From the NCBI GenBank assembly GCA_025201375.1, contig JAIWZP010000019.1, positions 124,001 through 188,000 of the forward strand: DNA of 64,000 bases, given 5' to 3'. Positions within the stretch are counted from its first letter, which is position 1, and each line of letters opens with the position of its first letter. Under the pieces are notes generated by a model. It was not told the DNA's origin. It ran no database searches and worked only from the letters and a program-made list of their open reading frames with translations. Source of the DNA: Gongronella butleri (lineage: Eukaryota; Mucoromycota; Mucoromycetes; Mucorales; Cunninghamellaceae). Positions 56,314-64,000 of the stretch are shown piece by piece. The translations under genes were made by a program, and so were the position numbers.

Positions 56314-59300
56314 TTATCGCTGATCTAGTTCGACGGCCTCTTCTGAGATCCGTGTGTTGACGCGTCTATAAGGGTGGCTGTCATTGGAGCCTGTCTGTTG
56401 GGTCACCCAAGCCATGATGCGACCGAGCGCAGGGCTCTCAAACTCGTGCGGGTTGTCGGCATTTTCCAAATGCACAATGTACTTTAGCACATCCTTGACG
56501 GTCACAAGGCCGACGAGCTTGCCATGCTCTTCTAGTAGAATGACGCGCGGACTGGCACAAATAAAAAGGTCAGAATCGCGTCACATGCGTGACAAAAAAG
56601 TCGCGTAAAACTTCATTTTGGATCTCTTTCTTCTCTTCCACGCAAATAAGAGCGCCAGTGCCTCCATTTTTTTTTCTTCGTCACGACGCGTCGAGCATGG
56701 CAAAAAAAAAAAAAAGAAAACACGCGTCGAGCACGCGGCCAAGTCGCATTGGATCCTTTTTATCACCCTTTTTTTCTGTCTTTTTTTCTTTTTTTCTCAT
56801 GACGCGCTTACCCTAATTGCTTAAACATGTCCATGACCGTTTCCAGGTAGAGCTTGGGATGCACAGTGATGGGTGTCTGGAAAGCGATGAAAGAAGCATT
56901 AGTCATTTTACACAAAATTGACTTTTTTTGGGGGGGCATTGGAGCCCGTACCTGGTCGACGTAGGGTCCTAGGTTGATGACCTCGGAGGAGCCATAGATG
57001 ACATGGCCACCGTCGTTTGGCATTTCGGTCAGGACCTCAATGTCCTCGGTGTCGGGCCGGAAAAGGCATCGAGTATTGGCATTGGCATTGTTCATCTTGC
57101 GAGCGCGATTGATCAGATACCGCAGCTCCGTACGTCCAATGTAGCCTAGCAGTAGCATCGATGATTGATCATGCACCACAGGGAAGCCACGATAGTTGGT
57201 GTTGCGCAACATCTCCTCTAAAAAACAAAAAAAGGGAGGTATCATGCGTAAGCATGCCTCATCGTTCACTTTTTCGTCCTTTTTTTCGCGTCGTACCAAT
57301 GGCGCCGACCGTCAATGCATTCGAGGGAAGGACGCAAAGATCGGTTTGCATCACGTGGGACACTGTAAAAAAAGAAAAAAGAAAAAAAGAGGAAAAATTC
57401 AAGGTGAGCCTCTTGATTTCTTCCTTTTGGGACTCGTTTCAAGCTCACCTGGCACACCAAAGACATGATCATCATTGTCCAAGAAGGGATAGCCATTGAG
57501 GCGAATGTAGCGCTCAGCAATGCCACCCGAGCCAAACCAGTCGCCCACGGCGCGCGTCACCATCAGCGTGATCTGCAAAAAAAAAAAGGGACGTCAATGA
57601 TGAATTCACCATCCACATATGCATCCTTCGCGGGGGTCTAGGCACACATACCATGGTGGGCAGGATATATGTGATTTGACCCGTCAGCTCAAACATGATC
57701 ACCACCACGGAAACTACAGAAAATACACAAAAACACGCAAGTGAGTCGTTGCTTTTCAGCCTGCAGCAGCGATTTCTGCTTACCTGTGATCCGCATGACA
57801 CCACTGTGGTGTAAAAAACGTAAAAAGAAAGGGGTGAGCGCGAGATTTTTTATGTATTTTGGTGAGCTTTCTTACCAAAGAGCGGCTGCCGCGCCAAGGA
57901 ACGCGTACGTGCCTGGTGTAATGCACTACAAAAAAAAAAAAAAGGGTTACATCGTGAAATCATACACCACTGATTCTCTAGGCGTGCTCCAAGTCGAGTG
58001 CGCGTGTCAATGCAAAGCAAGACGGCGCAATTCACGGACGTGGCCGCCTGTCCAATGCCTGATCCATCACATACCGGCATATCGGGGCGACACGAAGAGA
58101 ACAAGAAGAAATCAGGGCTGGCCCTACGGTAAAAAAAAAAAAAGTTGTGAGTCTTGACCAAGAAACGTATTTTTTTCCGCTCGTTTCGACGTACATGTGC
58201 CATGATTTCACCATCAGGCCGATCATGCGCCCAAATGTCGCACCGATGGCCATGGATGGCACAAAGATGCCACAGGGAACCTGCCATAAAGAACAAAAAA
58301 GCGTATTTTTAGCGCCATTTTTTACAGAAAAACAAATATCTTACACGAGCGCCATAAGTGACAATGGTGCCGAGCGTGCGCATGATGGTTGCCATGAGCA
58401 AGAGAAACACCAAGCGCGCCATTTGACTTGGCCTAGAGGTAAAAATGAAATAAAAAAAGGTGAATTCATGCATCAAACACGACTTTTTTTGCGCGACGTA
58501 CTGGCACAATCCCGAGTAATCCTCGCCTTCGACGCCCTCACACTCGCGAAAGAGGATGCCCATGATCTCGGTCATGTCGATGCGAAGAAACACATTGGGG
58601 TAAGCAATGACCGCCGTGATGAACGCCAAAAATGCAGCCTCCATCACAGGGTAGTCACGAATGTACTTTTTGCGTAGCTGCGCGACAATCACATTGTACT
58701 TGATGACCAACGCGCCGTACAGGCCCTAGAAAAAAAATCCAAGCAGGGTCAATGCATCATTTCATTAAAAATGACTTTTTTTCCCGCACGCATCCACTCT
58801 TTTCCGTCGCTTACACCAAAGATGCCGATGATGATGACAAACGTGTACTCAAAGAAATGCCATTCGCGATCGTAGCTCACTTGGAAAAGGACAAGCTTGC
58901 CTGTACGGAAGGGATTCATGGCCTATGCGCGTAAAAAAAGCAAAAAGAATAAAAATCAGGGCCATTGTGCCGCGTGATTTTTCTCGGAAACCCTACTTGG
59001 AGCACCATGGTTGCAATCATGGCGCAAAAGAAGCTCTTCCACATGGTTCGATTGGGGAACGTGGTGCTCATCTCCTCAAGGGCAAAGAGCACACCGCCAA
59101 TGGGCGAGCCAAAAGCGACGGCCACGCCTGCCGCGCTGGATGCCGTGAGGATTTCACGCATCTCCGCTAAAAAGAAAACGTCCATTGAGCCCATTGGACC
59201 GCGTCGCCTCTTTTTTTTTTTTTACCTTTGCTCGATCGAAATTTTTGAAAGCATCTGGAGATGACATTGCCGACGCAGCAGGCCATGTGGACCGAGGGTC

Positions 59301-60153
59301 CTTCCTTGCCGATGGACAGGTTGGACGCGACAGCCATGGTCAACCCAATGCTCTTCATCACCAAGGTCCATCCGCCCAAAAAGCCGCGCATGACGAAACC
59401 AGCTAAAAAGTAAAAGACGCGCCCGACAAGCCATTAGCAAAGCGAACGCACCACCTCAAGAATTGGATCCTTACCAATGATGCATTTGATCTCCGAGATG
59501 CCGGATCCTGCTGCATAGGGAGCGAATGTTTTGACCATGTGTGCGCATGTCGCTGCAAAAAGCGTGGCCATGACAATGTACATGAACCAATTGACCACAT
59601 AGGTGTCGTGACCGAGTCCCAATGCGTCGCTCCACGGGGTCCAGAGCTCGCAAATGTCGTCTAAAAATGTAAAAACGCATGAATGAGCTCGATTTTTCGC
59701 CAAATTGGCGCCAAAAACGAAAAAAACACGTACGCTCCTCCTCGATTTCCCAGCAGCAGAACTTTTTGTTGAGCCACCACGCATTTGAGCAATAACCAAT
59801 CTTGATGTCCGAGAGCCAATTGGTGACAATGGCAATGAGGGCCGAATTGAAGCCAATAGCGGCGCCCACGAGGCAAACGACAATCCACGACTGGAATGTT
59901 TCAAACATGGTGCGTGTCCACTCGGCCCATGTCTGGTCGGTTGTCTGTCTCATGGACGTGGAAGACGACGACTGGCGATACCGCTCCAAAGTCGCGTCTT
60001 TTACCCAATCTAAGCGACGAAAAAAAGTGAGTTCATCCGCGCCATGGTGATTGAAATCTACGAACCAATGGTGCTAAAGTCTTCATAGCGTCGAATCTCG
60101 GCCAGCTCATCTTGCACTCGGAAAGACGTCGAGCGATTCTCGGTGCCAGGCAT
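56314..60153 (-). CDS. CLC-type chloride channel/exchanger
   Basis: Membrane chloride channel or chloride/proton exchanger, about 780 residues, related to yeast Gef1. Eighteen exons: 60153-60066, 60009-59734, 59660-59475, 59402-59226, 59166-58997, 58922-58815, 58725-58502, 58432-58345, 58280-58195, 58123-58075, 57925-57876, 57803-57784, 57713-57652, 57572-57449, 57362-57297, 57217-56952, 56876-56812, 56551-56314. Selectivity motifs: GSGISEIK (usual GSGIPE), GKEGPSVH with the gating Glu, GIFVP, and a pore-lining Tyr in [26 protein letters not shown] holds the proton-glutamate region. Two C-terminal CBS domains span exons 15-18 ([33 protein letters not shown]). Exon 12 is only 20 nt. Likely endomembrane or vacuolar, by family. 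Exon 1 donor GTTCGT is weak. Confidence 0.93.
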
Positions 60154-60462
60154 AGAGAACAGCAAGAAAGAATGAAAAAGAAAAAAACGGGGGAGAAAAG
60201 AAAGAAAGACAAGGGAAAAAGAATGAAAGGGCGGGTGCCTGGATTTTTTTTTTCTTTTCACCCCCTCCTCGTTGAAACCCCGCTCACGCGGCCTTTCTCT
60301 GCCCCCCTTGCACAACGCGGCCAATTCTTTTTTTTTCGCAAAACACGCATGAAAAAGCAGACAATGGATAAAAAAAAGGGGGGGAGGAAGGGGGTGCAAT
60401 GATTTATTTTGAGTTGCAAAAGATAAATTAAAAAAAGCGGAATATGTACATAAAAAAGGGGT
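60154..60462. other. Spacer upstream of the CLC gene
   Basis: A/G-rich on the + strand at 60170-60240, i.e. a CT-rich leader for the CLC gene, then T/C-rich patches and an A/G run before 60463. No ORF supported. Confidence 0.45.
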
Positions 60463-61303
60463 CTACGGCTGGTACGGGGGTGGTGGTGGCGTGGAGGGTG
60501 GGACATGGTCTGTGTCGTGATGATGAGCGGCCGTGCGCGTGTGTGTGGGTGTTGTGGGTTGCGAGTTATGTTGTTGCTGCCTCAATTGCTGCAGATGCGA
60601 TTGGAGTTGATATTGTTGCATGGAGGGGGATGGTATCGATGCCATGGTGGCACTTTGGGTGGCGTTTTGAGGGGCCTGGCCGCCCTCGTAGGCAAAATCG
60701 TGGGCAAATTGGTCGTAGGACGGCGATGCCTTGTGTTGCTGGTGCTGATGCGTGGCGGTGGGTGGGGATGACGTGCATGCCGACGCCGCCGTCGATGTGG
60801 AGCTGCCGGACGATCGATTGGCCCGTTTTTCCAGTTGCCGCTGGCGCTGCCGGCGTCGAAACAGGACAAACGACACAATCGCCACGAGCAAGAGGCAAAC
60901 GGCGCCTGCAACGGCCGCAATGACGTGCACAATGTTGAATGCAGGACTATGCGGCTGACTCGTCTCTTCAAACGACGACGAGCCCACGGCAGGTTGCCTT
61001 TTTTCATGCTGCCGCCTGGATGATCGCTCAGAGATCATGGCGTTGCCCTGAATGGCTAAATTGGCATCGTGTCTTTTTAAAAAAAAAAATGAAAAAGAAA
61101 AAGGAAAAAAGCGCGTGTGTGAGTCACCTGAGGGTAAAAAAAAACGAGCAATTGGCCCATGGAAAATCGCGAGAAAAAGTGATTTTGTGCTACCTTGTAT
61201 TTATCCTGGTATTTGAAATGGCGAGAGCGTTGGTATATGAGCCGGGGAGGATGAGACACACCCACGTCAATAATGTCACAAAGTAGACGGTGCAAAGGCG
61301 CAT
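60463..61303 (-). CDS. Small type I membrane protein with PPxY tail
   Basis: Two exons, 61303-61194 and 61072-60463, phase 2, about 239 residues. Exon 1 encodes a signal peptide (MRLCTVYFVTLLTWVCLILPG). The extracytoplasmic part is about 60 residues with serine/arginine-rich sequence. A single helix AVAGAVCLLLVAIVSFVLF is followed by stop-transfer RRRQRQRQ. The cytoplasmic tail is Ser/Thr/Gln/His-rich and ends PPPPPYQP, containing a PPxY motif of the kind bound by WW domains of Nedd4/Rsp5 ubiquitin ligases; that partner is an inference. The upstream exon is easily missed because exon 2 alone opens with an internal ATG; the phase match and the signal peptide support joining. Topology resembles fungal surface sensors, but no Wsc or Mid2 signature is present. 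Confidence 0.68.
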
Positions 61304-61880
61304 ACGAAGCAATCAATGGGAGGCGGGGAAAAGAGCGAAAAATGAGAAAAAGACGGACGAGTGAATAGGAGATTCAGCACCGACGATGCATGCGTATGGA
61401 CGAGGAGAGGGCCAACAGGCAGAAAAAAAAGTGAAAAAAAAAGAAAAACGGTAACAAAGGGGAAAAGAAGAAGAACAGGAAGAAGAAAAAGAAAAAAGGG
61501 CAAAGATGCGCATCCTTATTATGGGCGGATGTTTAATGACTTTTTTTTTTCGAAAGTGAGGAAAATCAGGAACTCCCTAGGAAAAATTTGTCACACCCGA
61601 CGGCTCTCCCAGCCCTTTTTCTCTCTTTTTTTTTATTACATTGAGAGCGTCAAGCATCGCGTCATTGTCGTCATTTTTGTCATTTTACGTCGTTTTTTAT
61701 TCTTTTACGGCATGAATGACATGGCAACAAAGGCGAGTGGCAAAAGGACAACAAAAGAGTCGTGGTTGCGCCCATTGAAGCCGTGGATGCAGGGCAACAA
61801 GCACCGCAGATAAACAAAAGGGCGAAAATAGCCTGTGTAACGGCAGACCGAGGACGGGCTTGTCCGAGGGAAGGGGAACT
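61304..61880. other. Intergenic, no gene seen
   Basis: A/G-rich at 61330-61500 (CT-rich leader of the membrane-protein gene), then a T/C-rich stretch and the 3' flank of the dioxygenase gene. Frames present are low-complexity. Confidence 0.5.
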
Positions 61881-63547
61881 CTATTCTTGCTGGACACCAT
61901 ACTTGGCGCCGAGCACGCGCAGCTTGTCCTTGAGCGAATCTAGCGAGAGGTATGTGCCCTTGAGGTGTCGATCGCCGCTTGTTGCGTCAAATTCGGTCCG
62001 GCCATGCAACACGCGACGATTCGCAAAGAGAACTAGTTTTTTTAAAAAAGAAGGAGCGAATCAGGGTTGCCCGTCCGAGCGCACAATGACGTGAGACGAA
62101 GATGAAAACCATGAGGAATTTAAAAAAAAAAAAAAAAAGAGGGGCGGGGAGGACAGGCTAATTTTATCCTTTGTTTTTTTTTTTACGCTTACCAAGTTGA
62201 CCGGGCTGCAATGTGATCTGATAGCGTAACGAGGGATCCTCAATGACCTGGGCAAGGCGCTGGAAGGCCTTGTAAAAGCGCTTCATGTCGGTGGGGGACA
62301 AATGATCCATGGGACCTTGGAATTGCGGCGCATAATTGACGTGCATTCCCCAGGTGGATGCCGCCGCCTCGCCCTCGTCGGTCACAATGGTCGGGCGCCG
62401 GTAGTACATGTGGTGGCCATTGTTGATATAGTGGAAAGTGACGGGTGTATCGACCAACACGGCATAATCCTCGGGAAACTCCCTTTTCAGCTGCTCAACA
62501 GCACGGAATGAGTCAACAAAGATGCTTGATCCACCCTTTACACTGTTCTTCATGCTGTGAAGCAATTGCACGCCAGGCGGGCAATCCAGGTACCTATTAA
62601 AAAAAAAACGGGAAAAAAGGAAAAAAAGACAAAATCCAAAAAAAAAAAAACGCGAAAAAAATTGCGCGTCAATTTGGGTTTGCTCAATGGGCAATTCACG
62701 AGCCAACTTGCATGAGGTCCATGTGGTAGCCGAGGTACAGGCTTGTATAGGCGATGTTGACTGATTTTGCCACGTTCTTGACATCAAAGTCTCTGCCGTA
62801 GAATGTTTCCTGGACAGGACCAATTCGTTCTGCGACACGCGTGACGCTTTCATCATGCACGGGGACGCCTTCCAGGAACACGAGGCCGTCGCTGTAGAGC
62901 TGCTGCACCACTTTATGTAAGCCCTTGTCGGTAGTCATGTAATCGTCGTAATGGACCCAATTGAGCTTGTATTCATCCTTTGCCCACGTGCGCGCACTCA
63001 AGTCCTCGAAGCGGAACGCGCGACTGGCGTCGGACGACGCGTACCGGCGCAAATAAGGAAGTGGATAGCGGCTGAGGTGATTTGCATCGCCTTTTCCATG
63101 TTGCAGCGGCCTGTCCCATTCAATGACCAGGGAATCGTGCTCAAGACGCACAGAGCGTGGCTGGATGTCTAATGGCACGTCGGCACACGAGTGCAGCTTC
63201 TGTCGGCTGTCTGGATGCACGCACACGGGACACGGGCAATTGTCCCGCAGCCAAACATGGCTGTACGCACTTTGACCCTGTGCAATTCCTTCATTTGCAG
63301 CCGCAGATGGATCCCAGTCCACATACACGCATTCGGAATCAAAGCTCGTCGTCCGGATAGCTGCTGGCGTGCTTTGACGTGCCAATTCGGCCGACTGCTG
63401 GCGAATTTCGCGGGTTTGAGAGAATTGGCGCTGCGCAACCGCCGTGCTCATACATAAACGCGACGACAGCGTGCCAGACGGCATCAAAGAGCGTGTCACC
63501 ATAGAACGGCGCACCGTCGCGGCTACGGCAAGGCGAAGAAAGGTCAT
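61881..63547 (-). CDS. Gamma-butyrobetaine/trimethyllysine dioxygenase-like enzyme
   Basis: Fe(II)/2-oxoglutarate dioxygenase of the carnitine synthesis pathway. Three exons: 63547-62700, 62593-62193, 62032-61881; about 466 residues. A mitochondrial-type presequence rich in Arg and Ser (MTFLRLAVAATVRRSMVTRS) comes first. The GBBH-like N-domain follows, with HVWLRDNCPCPVCVHPDSRQ (zinc Cys/His set), then the TauD fold: NIAYTSLYLGYHMDL with the HxD iron ligands, CPPGVQLLHSM, and the late His of RRVLHGRTEF plus the 2-oxoglutarate Arg. The exon 1 donor is TC|GTGAAT. Butyrobetaine and trimethyllysine hydroxylases share these motifs, so substrate is not decided here. The start at 63547 gives the best presequence; an upstream in-frame start at 63598 is possible. 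Confidence 0.85.
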
Positions 63548-63858
63548 GGCGTTGGCAAAAAAAATAAAAAATAAAAAAAACAAGTAAAAAAGAGACAAAA
63601 CGAGGTCAATGGACGTCGGGATCCCTTTCCCCCCCCCCCGCTTTTTTCGGGCGTCCCTTAAATTTTGATCGCTGACAACTGATGATGATTGGTCAGCTTA
63701 ATTTTTGATAGGTTGGTGTTTTGCGTTTTTCATCAGCCCATTTGCTTCTCGTTTTGTTCTCTTTTCACCCCTTTTTTCATCCACACATTAAAGTGTTGAA
63801 TTGGGTTTGGTGTGTTTTTATTTATTCTTATTTGTCAAACAGACGCCAGGTCTTGCTA
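63548..63858. promoter_or_regulatory. Divergent upstream region
   Basis: Lies between the dioxygenase start and a possible + strand gene. Contains GATTGGTC near 63688 (inverted CCAAT), a C-rich run at about 63630 and a T/C-rich tract at 63740-63785. Confidence 0.4.
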
Positions 63859-64000
63859 TGGTACAAGCTCATGAAAAATATGGCCAGCATGAGTCAATTT
63901 GGTCATGGGAAATGCCAAAAGAAAAAGAAGAAAAAGAGCGGGGATGGAATGAGGAGTGGCAAGGCCAATGGAAAGGGGAATGGGGTACAATAAAAAAAGG
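63859..64000 (+). CDS. Possible 5' end of a further gene (cut by window end)
   Basis: An open frame from ATG at 63859 reads MVQAHEKYGQHESIWSW and continues through a Glu/Lys/Trp-rich segment to the window edge without a stop. A possible acceptor (TTTGTCAAACAG) precedes it at 63841, so the true start may be further upstream. The frame has protein-like composition but is only 47 codons and A/G-rich; I recognise no family. Confidence 0.25.

Overview
This window is fungal nuclear DNA. It holds about 20 protein genes with many short spliceosomal introns (roughly 45-110 nt). Splice junctions were read by eye, and nearly every junction was checked for reading-frame phase. The gene set (GH18 chitinase, SCT1/GPT2-type acyltransferase, lumazine synthase, PTR2 peptide transporter, DYRK kinase, fungal GHKL-ATPase giant protein), very long A/T homopolymers at intron ends and pyrimidine-rich leaders suggest an early-diverging filamentous fungus. 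Mucoromycota is my best guess; the phylum is an inference, not a demonstrated fact. I saw no rRNA gene, intact tRNA gene, CRISPR array or bacterial operon.

Layout. 1-1737: no gene. 1738-6310: CK1/TTBK-like kinase (-), coiled-coil protein (+), G-patch PXR1/PINX1-like protein (+). 6500-7490: repeat R1 copy 1. 7521-12847: Nup85-like nucleoporin (-) and POT/PTR2 peptide transporter (-). 13764-20041: two tandem paralogous kelch-type single-pass membrane proteins (-), separated by a possible gene remnant and R1 copy 2. 21570-23014: COX6A (-) and NDUFB7 (+) sharing one 278-bp promoter. 23254-29241: about 1,760-residue GHKL ATPase with a C-terminal HExxH motif (-). 29802-31227: chitinase (+). 31228-35455: repeat-rich gap with a nested tandem array and R1 copy 3. 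35456-37641: disordered protein (+) and lumazine synthase (+). 37806-42110: DYRK/Pom1-like kinase (-). 42828-43367: disordered protein (+). 43368-46850: repeat-rich gap with dense TACTGTA motifs and a hAT-type MITE with a perfect 8-bp target duplication. 46852-51827: small RRM protein (+), calcineurin A (-), glycerol-3-phosphate acyltransferase (+). 52097-54548: homeobox protein (-) and mitochondrial carrier (+). 55050-56080: R1 copy 4. 56314-63547: 18-exon CLC chloride channel (-), small signal-anchored membrane protein (-), gamma-butyrobetaine/trimethyllysine dioxygenase-like enzyme (-). 63859-64000: possible start of another gene (+).

The genes do not form one pathway. They are housekeeping and signalling genes: three kinase/phosphatase regulators, two respiratory-chain subunits, and nuclear pore, lipid, riboflavin, carnitine, transport and cell-wall functions. 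Several are arranged as divergent pairs with short shared promoters. The unusual content is in the non-coding part: a four-copy dispersed repeat with an invariant hairpin, a small hAT element, a TACTGTA-dense region, nested tandem repeats, and a recurring intron 3'-end design.
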